DNA of 64,000 nucleotides from assembly GCF_050753345.1 (NCBI RefSeq), contig NZ_JBLZFX010000023.1:4785-68784 (forward strand). Reading direction: 5' to 3'. Shown here piece after piece: positions 28,070 to 36,028 of this stretch. This DNA comes from Alkalinema pantanalense (GTDB lineage Bacteria; Cyanobacteriota; Cyanobacteriia; Leptolyngbyales; Leptolyngbyaceae). A program made the position numbers and the translations under genes. Below the pieces are notes generated by a model. It had not been told where the DNA came from and ran no database searches. It was given only the letters and a program-made list of their open reading frames with translations. Numbering within the stretch: position 1 is the stretch's first letter; each line of letters opens with the position of its first letter.

Positions 28070-28414
28070 CTATTGATGGAAAAGGAAATTGAGTTCATTG
28101 CGTAAACTACTCAAATCTCCAACACGACTGATTAAAACCTGTTCCTTTCCACCATCTTCTAAGCGTGTTTTCCAATGCTGGATCACCTCTAAATTATTCA
28201 TCCAAAACTGCACCACCGAATCCACCACCTCATCCAAGATCCAATCATGGTTCCGAGGAATTTGCTCGATCGAAGTTAATACAGCATCCAACGTACAGCG
28301 ATTACTCAAAACATATTCCACTTGGACTGGATGTATCTGACTAGACCGTTCCTGTTGTTGTTCAAAAAAGTATAAAATTGGTGCAACGCCCACAATGTCA
28401 AATAAATACTTCAT
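28070..28414 (-). CDS. Hypothetical protein
   Basis: The product is 114 residues if ATG 28414 is used; a TTG two codons earlier is possible. It starts MKYLFDIVGVAPILYFFEQQ and is otherwise rich in charged and aromatic residues, with WILDEVVDSVVQFWMNNLEVIQHWKT written in two helices. No signal or membrane helix is certain. AAGAG upstream on the minus strand could be a ribosome-binding site. I do not recognise it; it looks like a real, small cyanobacterial protein by composition only. Confidence 0.6.
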   Translation of the reverse strand: MKYLFDIVGVAPILYFFEQQQERSSQIHPVQVEYVLSNRCTLDAVLTSIEQIPRNHDWILDEVVDSVVQFWMNNLEVIQHWKTRLEDGGKEQVLISRVGDLSSLRNELNFLFHQ

Positions 28415-28649
28415 GGACAACTCTTGAGAAGAAAAACAACATTTTGAAAGTATCTATTCTAGAAAATTGCAACGAGATTGTATAGCAGAGATGAACATAT
28501 TTTAACCATTGTTGAGAATTGACCCATTCCATCAAATAAGATGGGAGAAAATTTAAATATTTCAAGAAAATTGCAGACAATTTGTTGGTTTAGCTACAGC
28601 AAATTAGATAAGCCGTAGGGGTTTAAACTGATTTCCATCTTCCCTATCC

Positions 28650-29933
28650 ATGCGATCGAGTGCTTTGTTTTTAGGAATTGATTTTGGTACCTCTGGGGCA
28701 CGGGCGATCGCGATCGACGCTACGGGCGCAATTCAAGCCCAAGTTCCCCTTCAGTATCCCGCAGCCCTGCCGGATCAGCCCCTGACCGATCTCTGGCAAC
28801 AAACTCTTTATCGATTGTTGGAACAATTACCCATTAGCGTGCGATCGAACTTGGCAGGCATTGCGATCGATGGCACGTCGTCTACCGTTCTGGTCTGCGA
28901 TACGTTAGGTAGACCGATCTCAGACCCCATTCTCTACAACGATAGTCGCGCCGCTGACAAAGTTGCCATGCTGCAAACCCTGGCACCGCCTGATCACACT
29001 GTCCTCAGCGCCACTTCTAGCCTCGCCAAACTCCTGTGGTTTGCAGATCAGCCCTATTTTGACCAGGCTCGCTGTCTGCTCCACCAAGCTGACTGGCTCA
29101 GTTTTTTACTCCATGGACAGTTAGGTATCAGCGACTATCACAATAGCCTCAAACTGGGCTATGACGTAGAAACCTTGGCCTATCCGAGCTGGTTAGAAAC
29201 TCATTCCCTCCAGTCCCTACTGCCGCAGGTTGTGGCTCCAGGCCAAGCGATCGGGCCGATTCGATCGCCCCTAGCACAACGGTTTCACATTCCAGCCACT
29301 TGTCTGATCCATGCGGGTACTACCGATAGCATTGCAGCCTTTTTAGCCAGTGGAGCCCAGCAGCCAGGGGAAGCCGTAACATCGTTGGGATCCACTTTGG
29401 TCTTGAAGCTATTGAGTTCCACGCGACTAGAGGTGTCCCGCTACGGCATTTACAGCCATCGTCTAGGCAACTTGTGGCTCGTGGGCGGTGCATCAAATAC
29501 GGGAGGCGCGGTTCTCCGAAAACTTTTTACCGATGCCGAAATCGCACAACTCAGTCAACAAATCGATCCAAACCAGCCCACTCAGTATGATTATTACCCC
29601 TTACTCCAACCCGGCGATCGCTTTCCCATTAACGATCCAACCTTGCCCCCCCGCTTGGCACCCCGTCCAGCCAGTTCTAAAGAGTTTTTGCAGGGACTGT
29701 TAGAAGGAATCGCCCGCATTGAGACCCAAGGCTATCGCTTACTAGAAGACCTCGGCGCGACGCCCTTACAGCAGGTCTATACAGCTGGAGGAGGGGCAAA
29801 AAATACGACTTGGACGCAAATTCGGGCAAAATCTCTCGGAATCCCTGTACAAGCTGCTCCTTACACCGAAGCTGCCTATGGCACAGCCAAACTAGCTGCC
29901 GGACTGGGGCTAATTCCCGATCGAGCAGCGTGA
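28650..29933 (+). CDS. FGGY-family sugar kinase (xylulokinase/D-ribulokinase type)
   Basis: The 427-residue product has the FGGY kinase layout: ATP loop GIDFGTSGARAIAID (8-22), substrate region DGTSSTVL and YNDSRA, catalytic region HAGTTDSIAAFLASG, and C-terminal TAGGGAKNTTWTQIRAK. It would phosphorylate a pentulose with ATP. A Synechococcus relative first annotated as xylulose kinase was later reported to prefer D-ribulose, so the substrate is left open. It is slightly shorter than typical XylB (~480). It stands alone on the plus strand. Confidence 0.9.
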   Translation: MRSSALFLGIDFGTSGARAIAIDATGAIQAQVPLQYPAALPDQPLTDLWQQTLYRLLEQLPISVRSNLAGIAIDGTSSTVLVCDTLGRPISDPILYNDSRAADKVAMLQTLAPPDHTVLSATSSLAKLLWFADQPYFDQARCLLHQADWLSFLLHGQLGISDYHNSLKLGYDVETLAYPSWLETHSLQSLLPQVVAPGQAIGPIRSPLAQRFHIPATCLIHAGTTDSIAAFLASGAQQPGEAVTSLGSTLVLKLLSSTRLEVSRYGIYSHRLGNLWLVGGASNTGGAVLRKLFTDAEIAQLSQQIDPNQPTQYDYYPLLQPGDRFPINDPTLPPRLAPRPASSKEFLQGLLEGIARIETQGYRLLEDLGATPLQQVYTAGGGAKNTTWTQIRAKSLGIPVQAAPYTEAAYGTAKLAAGLGLIPDRAA

Positions 29934-30048
29934 TAGAGTTTTTCAAGTTTTGTTCCCATGTCAATTCCCCGACGATTTCAATTCTTCCAAAGGTGCGGGG
30001 AATACTGAGGGCGTGGGTTACGCATCAAACTTCGATTTCTCTATACGC

Positions 30049-30462
30049 ATGTGGCGCAAGTTTAACAATTGGTGGCAAGCAATCCGGACCTATCCCGATA
30101 TGAGGCCCGACCTACAACTGCGCCGAAAAATTAATAAAACCTTGCGCGATCGCTCTGCCTACGGATCCCATGATTGGTATCGTTGCTTCTGGGAGCCTTT
30201 AGGTATCAAACCGGAACTGGCTCAGTTTCTCTATAGCAAATTAGAAACGTACTCCGGCTTAGAAGCGGCTCGGTTGCTCCCGAGCGATCGCCTGATTGAG
30301 GATCTTCATATTCCCTTGGTTTGTTGGTATGACTGGGAATGGGATCTCTGTGAAGAGTTCGAAGGTCAGTTTGGGGTTGAGTTGTGTCCAACCTTTGATT
30401 TGAACGAGTTGAAGACCTTGAAAGATTTATTTCTTTGCTTAAATCAAAAATTAATTCAGTAA
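30049..30462 (+). CDS. Hypothetical protein (possible acyl-carrier-like fold)
   Basis: The start at ATG 30049 gives 137 residues (MWRKFNNWWQ). The C-terminal half reads like a carrier-protein fold: LLPSDRLIEDLHIPL, WYDWEWDLCEEFEGQF and a final helix ELKTLKDLFLCL. This resembles DUF1493-type proteins. The phosphopantetheine Ser is replaced by the Tyr-Asp-Trp region, so it would not be a working carrier. That family idea is inference. It lies 108 bp before another unknown gene on the same strand. Confidence 0.6.
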   Translation: MWRKFNNWWQAIRTYPDMRPDLQLRRKINKTLRDRSAYGSHDWYRCFWEPLGIKPELAQFLYSKLETYSGLEAARLLPSDRLIEDLHIPLVCWYDWEWDLCEEFEGQFGVELCPTFDLNELKTLKDLFLCLNQKLIQ

Positions 30463-30570
30463 TCCAACGCTCCAGTAGAACGTTCTGACTTGAAATCGTG
30501 GCTTGATCGTCGTCAGTCGCTACGCTACGCTATTAGCCGATTAGCCTGTGTTTCGGTATTTCCAGTCTCT

Positions 30571-31041
30571 ATGAATAAACCTCTAAATCTCGAACAATCC
30601 CGCGCGATCGCCCAAAAAACCGGTCGTAAGGGCAAATCTCCATTTGACACTGCGTACCAAGCTGCCTTGGAGATAGGAGAAGAGGTGCTGTATGTACAGG
30701 GCTTTCTGGTATTTCCCGGTACGCCTTTTCAACCGATCGAACATTGCTGGTTGGAACTGGCAGATTGCTTAGTGGATCCCAATATCCATCAACTTAAACA
30801 GAAGGCAGAAGATTTGTATTATTTTTCTGCCCAATCACTGACCCTCAAAGAACTTAAAGCTGCGATCGAAGAAGCACAAGAGGATTACCCAGAAGACGAT
30901 CCACTCCCTATTTATGGAGAAATGCCCTACGAGTACTACGGCGATGTCATGCTAGGCGGCAAGGCATACCAAACCGCCTACGAAGCAGCAAAAGCCAAAA
31001 GCCAAGAGCTAAACCGTCCTAAGAAAAAAAGTGAGGATTAA
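30571..31041 (+). CDS. Hypothetical protein
   Basis: The start at ATG 30571 gives 156 residues (MNKPLNLEQSRAIAQ). The centre reads VLYVQGFLVFPGTPFQPIEHCW then LVDPNI. This EHxW...DPN spacing is seen in some papain/transglutaminase-like proteins. No upstream Cys partner is obvious, so activity is doubtful. The tail is Lys/Glu-rich. It may be paired with the gene at 30049. Just after the stop is a 14-bp tandem repeat (31053-31080). Confidence 0.65.
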   Translation: MNKPLNLEQSRAIAQKTGRKGKSPFDTAYQAALEIGEEVLYVQGFLVFPGTPFQPIEHCWLELADCLVDPNIHQLKQKAEDLYYFSAQSLTLKELKAAIEEAQEDYPEDDPLPIYGEMPYEYYGDVMLGGKAYQTAYEAAKAKSQELNRPKKKSED

Positions 31042-31052
31042 GGGGTTGAACG

Positions 31053-31080
31053 GCGAGTGAAGTATAGCGAGTGAAGTGTA
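31053..31080. repeat. 14-bp tandem repeat, 2 copies
   Basis: GCGAGTGAAGTATA and GCGAGTGAAGTGTA differ at one position and lie just downstream of the gene ending at 31041. Confidence 0.85.
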
Positions 31081-31107
31081 GGGTTGACTGAAGTAGAATG
31101 CTGACAT

Positions 31108-31133
31108 CCCCCCGGCCCCCCCGGCCCCCCCGG
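31108..31133 (-). other. Triple G-run (quadruplex-prone tract)
   Basis: On the plus strand C6, GG, C7, GG, C7, GG. The minus strand therefore has three runs of 6-7 G. The tract begins 4 bp after the stop codon of the minus-strand gene at 31138, so the G-rich copy would be in its mRNA 3' end. Confidence 0.75.
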
Positions 31134-31137
31134 CGAC

Positions 31138-31557
31138 CTAGGTGACGGGCTGGGCACAGGCATACTGTAAAACCTCGTAACCACTGCTACCCTGACGCGG
31201 CTGCACTAAGGTGCCTGTATCTCCATAGTCAAATCGCTGGATCAATTTCCGATCCTTGCCAAACGCATTAACTCGGCGGAGGCGTTGGGTTTTGGAGCTG
31301 CAATCCGCAGACCACCGAATCACAACCCCATGGAGCGCTTCCTCGATCGTATTTTCTAAAAAAGGATTATTAGGCTCTGGAAACTCACGGTATTCCCAGT
31401 AGGTCACCGTATTGCCAGAACGCTGGATTGAACTGGTGTCAATGAAAAAGGTATCTTTGACAGAATTTTCAGTAATTTTCTTCCATTCCGCAGCGATCGC
31501 AGCATTCGGCAGCACTAGGATTGAACAGGCGATCGCCCAAGCAGCTAAACGTTTCAT
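31138..31557 (-). CDS. Secreted protein with surface-adhesin E-like domain
   Basis: ATG 31557 gives a 139-residue product with a clear signal peptide (MKRLAAWAIACSILVLPNAAIA, cut near residue 22). The mature part, EWKKITENSVKDTFFIDTSS then VTYWEYREF, matches the surface-adhesin protein E-like fold found in many small exported proteins. Two Cys residues (SADCS and YACAQ) could form a disulphide. Its leader contains an 11-bp repeat in three copies, 30-62 bp before the start. Function unknown; envelope location is likely. Confidence 0.75.
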   Translation of the reverse strand: MKRLAAWAIACSILVLPNAAIAAEWKKITENSVKDTFFIDTSSIQRSGNTVTYWEYREFPEPNNPFLENTIEEALHGVVIRWSADCSSKTQRLRRVNAFGKDRKLIQRFDYGDTGTLVQPRQGSSGYEVLQYACAQPVT

Positions 31558-31586
31558 CAATCGGTCTCCAATCAAGACGGACTTAA

Positions 31587-31619
31587 CAAATTTCAAGCAA
31601 ATTTCAAGCAAATTTCAAG
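31587..31619. repeat. 11-bp tandem repeat in leader, 3 perfect copies
   Basis: CAAATTTCAAG is repeated three times exactly in the 5' leader of the minus-strand gene starting at 31557. Confidence 0.92.
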
Positions 31620-31657
31620 CCAGCACCTTTCCAACAAAATATCGAATAACAGCTTGA

Positions 31658-32446
31658 TTAGGGTTTGGGGGGTTCCGGGGACGGTTGATTGTCGGATGGA
31701 GAGGCAGCCGTGCTACCCTTACCTTGAGCCAGATAGGCTTCTACGTTCTTAATTGCTTGTATCGCGTAGGTATCATTGGGACGTTCGTCCAGTGCCCGTC
31801 GGAAAAAGATTAAAGCTGTGCGATGGTTACGCTTTTGGGTGGCGGTGTAGCCCACTTGCATGTAGCGATCGTAGGCAGTACTGCGCCCTGCGGACACCTT
31901 GACCGTTTTATCCGCAGTACTGGAACTGGTCGCCCCGCTGTCCGTAGGCTTGGTGTTACCTGTGGGCTTAGCAGTATTGGCAGGCTTGTCTTGGGATTGT
32001 TGGTACAAGCTAAGGACTTGATTCGTATAGGCAGCAGTACCAGGACTATTGTAAAGGCTGCTATCTCCCGTCATCCACCAAGCTGCAATCCGTCTCACAG
32101 TCAACGCTTCATCGCCGTTGGCCTGCTGATTTTCCGTCGTCGCCACGTCTTTAATCACGCAGTTCACAATGTTGCGGGCGGTGACAGGACTATCATTGAA
32201 CTGCTGCGGCGTTAAGGGTTTCCCTAGGCAAGACTTGGACCAAATGGGGATATTGGTGGCTTTAACGCGCCAATCACTATACAGACCCTCACTTTTGGGA
32301 CTTTGTACACCAACCTGCCGAAGAGACTCCACCACTCGCGACACTTGACCGTCCGTCATTGCCGCTGTGGCCACTCCACTAAACACCCCACCAAGGCTGA
32401 GGCTGAGCGCTACACCGCCCACGATACCCAGAAACTGCGATCGCAT
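31658..32446 (-). CDS. Secreted TPR-like protein, unknown function
   Basis: The 262-residue product has a signal peptide (FLGIVGGVALSLSLGGVFSG, AAA near 29). An N-terminal domain of ~110 residues includes a WSKSCLG...NCVIKD Cys pair. A Pro/Thr/Ser linker (about 150-190) then leads to a TPR-like pair of helices (YDRYMQVGYTATQKRNHRTA, LIFFRRALDERPNDTYA). The tail is Pro/Ser-rich. It is probably exported and protein-binding. The gene lies 100 bp upstream of the adhesin-E-like gene on the same strand. Confidence 0.7.
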   Translation of the reverse strand: MRSQFLGIVGGVALSLSLGGVFSGVATAAMTDGQVSRVVESLRQVGVQSPKSEGLYSDWRVKATNIPIWSKSCLGKPLTPQQFNDSPVTARNIVNCVIKDVATTENQQANGDEALTVRRIAAWWMTGDSSLYNSPGTAAYTNQVLSLYQQSQDKPANTAKPTGNTKPTDSGATSSSTADKTVKVSAGRSTAYDRYMQVGYTATQKRNHRTALIFFRRALDERPNDTYAIQAIKNVEAYLAQGKGSTAASPSDNQPSPEPPKP

Positions 32447-33320
32447 ATCCTATAAAGTCCAAATCAACTTGAGTTCTTACTAATCTAGACCGATCCTGGC
32501 CAGAATGATCGAGAAAACCGAAAACCCGTATTTCAGCATCAATCCAAAGATGGATTTCACAACAAATGTATCCTAGCGGATCTGCTCCTAAAACGAGGGG
32601 TTAGGCCAACATTTTCGAGGGACAAAACCCCTGCTTTGAGGGACAAAATTCCTTCCCAAAAGAACCTTTCCGGTCATAAGGGCATAGCGCATAAATAAAA
32701 TCCCAATTGGGTAGGGGTAGGAGAGTAAAAGGGTAGGAGGGTAGGGGAATGAAGAGGGGATATTATTTCTTTGCAAATCCCTAACTATTCATCCATCCAT
32801 GGTTGGCGAACCACTGGGGGCTGTCATCATTGAGGTGCTAGACACGCTTGCATTAGAGGTTTCAACCCCTAGCTTGTGCGGTTGGAACGGCCACAGTAAG
32901 GCTCATCCCTTAGGTTTTCTAGGATGAATGATGACGACCCTAGAGGGAATCAGGATCAAAAACGGTCATTTTGCGCAACGGTGATTTTGCACAATAGTTG
33001 CTCTTACTCTATCTTCTCTATAGACCTCCAAACAACCGGAAAAGTTGCCCCAAACAGAATAAGCATCTACAGCAGAAACCCCAAGAGACGCAGTCGCTAG
33101 GTCAAAGAGAAAAGAGGCTTAAGAATGGTTAAGCCTCTTCCTAGGGTGAATATTGACAATTAATGGCAGTCTGACTCACAGGCAACTCTGACTCACAGCC
33201 CCACAAAGTTCACTCACAAAGGTCAGACTTGATCCATTGTGTACCTTACTCGTATTAACTTTGCCCGGTGCTTACTTTGCCCAAGTCAGACCTTACCCAG
33301 GTTCGGCTGTGCCTATCTCC
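32447..33320. other. 874-bp intergenic region downstream of petJ
   Basis: I see no gene. It contains the probable petJ terminator (33112-33139), G-rich GGGTAGGAG repeats near 32710-32750, CTGACTCACAG direct repeats (33171, 33188), and decayed copies of the petJ 3' end near 33255-33275. It is long enough for an unrecognised small RNA. Confidence 0.5.
33112..33139 (-). terminator. Intrinsic terminator, probably of petJ
   Basis: AAGAGGCTTAA (33112-33122) and TTAAGCCTCTT (33129-33139) form a perfect 11-bp stem with a 6-base loop. On the minus strand it runs into TTTTCTCTTT. It lies ~180 bp past the petJ stop. Confidence 0.8.
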
Positions 33321-33656
33321 TTACTTTGCCCAACCATTACCGGCTTGAGCCAGTACATAAGCCGCCACATTCTCAATTTGCTCTGGTTGGAGCTTACTAC
33401 CAAAGGCAGGCATGGCGTTTTTGCCGTTCGTGATCTGTTTGATGATTGCTTCTGCGGAAGCCATCCCATATTTGTCGAGATCAGCCTGTTGCAGAGTTTT
33501 TGTGGGGTTCACAGCATTGCGTCCACCAGCATGGCAAGCTGCACAGTTGGCCGCGAAAACCTTAGCACCTGCGGCAGCATCGGCAGCATAGGATGGCAGG
33601 GCAAAGGAAAGGGTGGCAACGATCGCGATCAATCCCAGAAAAAGCTTTCTTAACAT
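33321..33656 (-). CDS. petJ: Cytochrome c6 (cytochrome c553)
   Basis: The 111-residue precursor has a lumen-targeting signal peptide (cut after SYA, residue 24) and a class I c-type haem site CAACH (Cys38, Cys41, His42) with the axial Met82 in NAMPAFG. Cytochrome c6 carries electrons from cytochrome b6f to photosystem I or to the terminal oxidase in the thylakoid lumen. In several cyanobacteria it replaces plastocyanin when copper is low. The promoter region, shared with divergent purT, holds three GTCAAAGA-type repeats. The AGDS-like and C-terminal AYVLAQA helices are normal. Confidence 0.97.
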   Translation of the reverse strand: MLRKLFLGLIAIVATLSFALPSYAADAAAGAKVFAANCAACHAGGRNAVNPTKTLQQADLDKYGMASAEAIIKQITNGKNAMPAFGSKLQPEQIENVAAYVLAQAGNGWAK

Positions 33657-33721
33657 TTGAGTACCAGTGTTCTACGCTCGAGGATTACCGTCCCCCATTC
33701 TGTTAAGAAAGGATTTACCGG

Positions 33722-33782
33722 GTCAAAAGACAGAATGTCAAAGATTGCAGAACTGTAATAAGACGGATGGTCAAAGATTGCA
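33722..33782. repeat. Spaced direct repeats in the petJ-purT promoter region
   Basis: GTCAAAGATTGCA occurs exactly at 33737-33749 and 33770-33782 (33-bp period), with a related GTCAAAAGA at 33722. On the minus strand each copy gives TTTGAC, close to a -35 box, ahead of petJ. Confidence 0.75.
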
Positions 33783-33842
33783 ATGTGTAACGCGGCTGGC
33801 GATCGGTTGCGTCCCCGAGGAGTGAGATAATCCAGCGTGCAC

Positions 33843-33866
33843 CTGCTTAGGAAACTGCTTAGGAAA
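33843..33866. repeat. 12-bp perfect tandem repeat carrying AGGA, 2 copies
   Basis: CTGCTTAGGAAA is repeated exactly and touches ATG 33867. Each copy contains an AGGA, so the ribosome-binding site of purT is duplicated. Confidence 0.9.
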
Positions 33867-33872
33867 ATGGCT

Positions 33873-35105
33873 ATGAACCAACCTGCCGTACCCTCTACTG
33901 CTGACCTATCCCCGTGGGGAACCCCCCTCAAACCCGGAGCGCAACGCCTGTTACTCCTTGGTTCAGGGGAATTGGGGCGGGAAGTGGCGATCGAAGCGAT
34001 GCGGTTAGGCATTGAAGTGATTGCAGTGGATGCCTACGCCGATGCCCCAGCCATGCAATTCGCCCACCGTTCCCATGTGATCAGCATGTTAGACGGATCC
34101 GCCCTGCAATCGGTAATTGAACAGGAGCAACCGAGTTTCATCGTGCCGGAGGTGGAAGCGATCGCAACACCGACGTTGATTGAACTGGAAAAGCAGGGCT
34201 GGCGAGTCATTCCAACGGCCAACGCTACGTTTCTGACCATGAACCGGGAAGGGATCCGACGACTGGCAGCAGAAACCCTGGGATTGAAAACTTCGCCCTA
34301 TCGCTTTGCAGATACCGCAGCGGAATACCAAGCGGCGATCGCGGAAATTGGGCTGCCCTGCGTGGTCAAGCCCGTGATGAGTTCCTCGGGCAAAGGCCAA
34401 AGTACAGTGAAGACGGAGGCGGATGTTCTCCCCGCTTGGGACTATGCCCACGCCAAGGGACGGACGCAGAATGATCGGGTCATCATTGAAGGGTTTGTCA
34501 ATTTCCACACAGAAATCACGTTGCTGACGGTACGGGCGATCGATGGCACCCATTTTTGCCCGCCGATCGGCCATGTGCAAATTAGCGGCGATTATCGCGA
34601 ATCCTGGCAACCCTGTCCGCTGTCAGAAGCAACCCTGGCGAAATGTCAGGCGATCGCGGCCAAAATTACAGAAGCCTTGGGCGGTTGGGGACTGTTTGGA
34701 GTGGAATTATTCATTGAGGGGGATCCCGCTGGGGAACAGACGGTCTACTTCAGTGAAGTCAGCCCCCGCCCCCACGATACGGGCATGGTAACCCTGATTA
34801 GCCAAAACATGTCCGAATTTGAGTTGCATGTGCGGGCGATCGCGGGTTTGCCGATCGGCGAAATTGACCTGCTTAAACCCGGTGCCTCAGCCGTGATTCT
34901 GGGGACGGAATCGACGGAGAATCCGCAATTCACAGGCGTGGCAGAAGCTTTACAGGTACCGACGAGTAAGTTACGGCTCTTTGGTAAGCCCAAGAGCTAT
35001 GCCAACCGTCGCATGGGGGTGGCGCTGGCCTTGGGCGAGACGATCGAGGAAGCACGCAATCGAGCAAAGGCTTGTGCAGCCAAGGTACAGGTGGTGCAGG
35101 GGTAG
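33873..35105 (+). CDS. purT: Formate-dependent GAR transformylase 2
   Basis: The product, ~410 residues, is the ATP-grasp enzyme PurT, which makes formyl-GAR from GAR, formate and ATP in purine synthesis. Seen are the N-terminal LLLLGSGELGREVAIEAMRLG, ATP-grasp region VVKPVMSSSGKGQS, and the metal-binding SEVSPRPHDTGMVTL. Three starts are possible (GTG 33837, ATG 33867, ATG 33873). I prefer 33873, because AGGA at 33861-33864 is 8 bp away. A perfect 12-bp repeat with a duplicated AGGA lies just before. A 25-bp repeat follows the stop. Confidence 0.96.
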   Translation: MNQPAVPSTADLSPWGTPLKPGAQRLLLLGSGELGREVAIEAMRLGIEVIAVDAYADAPAMQFAHRSHVISMLDGSALQSVIEQEQPSFIVPEVEAIATPTLIELEKQGWRVIPTANATFLTMNREGIRRLAAETLGLKTSPYRFADTAAEYQAAIAEIGLPCVVKPVMSSSGKGQSTVKTEADVLPAWDYAHAKGRTQNDRVIIEGFVNFHTEITLLTVRAIDGTHFCPPIGHVQISGDYRESWQPCPLSEATLAKCQAIAAKITEALGGWGLFGVELFIEGDPAGEQTVYFSEVSPRPHDTGMVTLISQNMSEFELHVRAIAGLPIGEIDLLKPGASAVILGTESTENPQFTGVAEALQVPTSKLRLFGKPKSYANRRMGVALALGETIEEARNRAKACAAKVQVVQG

Positions 35106-35152
35106 GAGGGTAGAACGAGTAGGTGGGTAGGAGGGTAGAACGAGTAGGTGGG
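35103..35152. repeat. 25-bp tandem repeat, 2 perfect copies
   Basis: A G-rich 25-bp unit (starts TAGGAGGGTAGAACGAG) is repeated exactly at 35103-35127 and 35128-35152. The first unit begins on the last bases of purT (TAG stop at 35103-35105), so this duplication copied the stop codon. Confidence 0.92.
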
Positions 35153-35231
35153 TGGGTGCGTGATTTTTTTTATGAATGTGACAATTTCGAACTAACGTTA
35201 CATTAGATCTGTTGAATCCTAAGCCGCTGGC

Positions 35232-35966
35232 ATGACTGCTCCTATTCCCAACAATTCCCAAGGTTCTCCCGAAGCCAATGACGATCGGGGCTGGATCGAT
35301 GATATTGTGCCTAATTTGGAACAATCCCCCGAAACTAAGCGGCAGGGGGTTGATCCCCATAGCCCGATCGTCATGGTGGAAACTGCTTTTCTGGCCAGTG
35401 CTGCGGGCTTGCTGTGGTTGGTCAATTTTTACTTTCCCCTAGGGCCAATGCTGCTCTTCTTTCCGCTGCCGATCGCGATTATTTATCTGCGATGGGGCAA
35501 TCGGGCGGCAGGGATGGGGGTGCTCGTGTCAACTTTGCTGTTAAGTGTGTTGATGGGGCCTGTGCGGGCGATTCAGTTTTTGATGCCCTATGGTGTTTTG
35601 GGTTGGACGTTTGGGAGCCTATGGTTTCGTCGCAGCCGTTGGAGCTTTGCCATTTTTATAGGCACGGTGCTGACGACCTTTGGAACCTTTTTTCGGATTT
35701 GGCTAGTATCAATTTTGCTAGGGGATGACCTATGGCTCTATGCCACGATTCAGGTCACGGGGTTTGTGGAATGGATTTTTAATGTTCTGGGCATTCTGCA
35801 ACAGCCGAGTTTGAATTTAGTTCAAGGGCTAACGGTGACCGCGATCGTCATCAAAAATATCCTCTATGTTGGCTTAGTGCATGTAGTGGCTTATATTCTA
35901 TGCAATCGCCTTGGCAATCCCATTCCCGATCCGCCCAAATGGATACAAGTGTTGATGGATGAGTAA
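35232..35966 (+). CDS. DUF2232 multi-spanning membrane protein
   Basis: The 244-residue product has a polar ~45-residue N-terminus and about five or six hydrophobic segments (FLASAAGLLWLVNFYFPLGP, LLFFPLPIAIIYLRW, VLVSTLLLSVLMGP, FAIFIGTVLTTFGTFF, AIVIKNILYVGLVHVVAYIL). Length and pattern fit DUF2232 (YybS-like) proteins, found widely in cyanobacteria. No function is established. It is encoded just before a CobT-like gene on the same strand (62-bp gap). Confidence 0.82.
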   Translation: MTAPIPNNSQGSPEANDDRGWIDDIVPNLEQSPETKRQGVDPHSPIVMVETAFLASAAGLLWLVNFYFPLGPMLLFFPLPIAIIYLRWGNRAAGMGVLVSTLLLSVLMGPVRAIQFLMPYGVLGWTFGSLWFRRSRWSFAIFIGTVLTTFGTFFRIWLVSILLGDDLWLYATIQVTGFVEWIFNVLGILQQPSLNLVQGLTVTAIVIKNILYVGLVHVVAYILCNRLGNPIPDPPKWIQVLMDE

Positions 35967-35989
35967 TCGTTGCAAGTACGCCATACTTT

Positions 35990-36025
35990 GGATAATCGAC
36001 CCGATAATTGACTGGATAATTGATT
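35990..36025. repeat. 12-bp tandem repeat in leader, 3 copies
   Basis: GGATAATCGACC, CGATAATTGACT and GGATAATTGATT lie head to tail and end 3 bp before ATG 36029. Each copy carries GATAAT, a near-consensus -10 box. Confidence 0.88.
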
Positions 36026-36028
36026 GGG

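Noticed and set aside
33650..34012. 120-codon minus-strand frame over the petJ-purT gap
   Set aside because: It runs across the shared promoter and into purT antisense; no coding signs.
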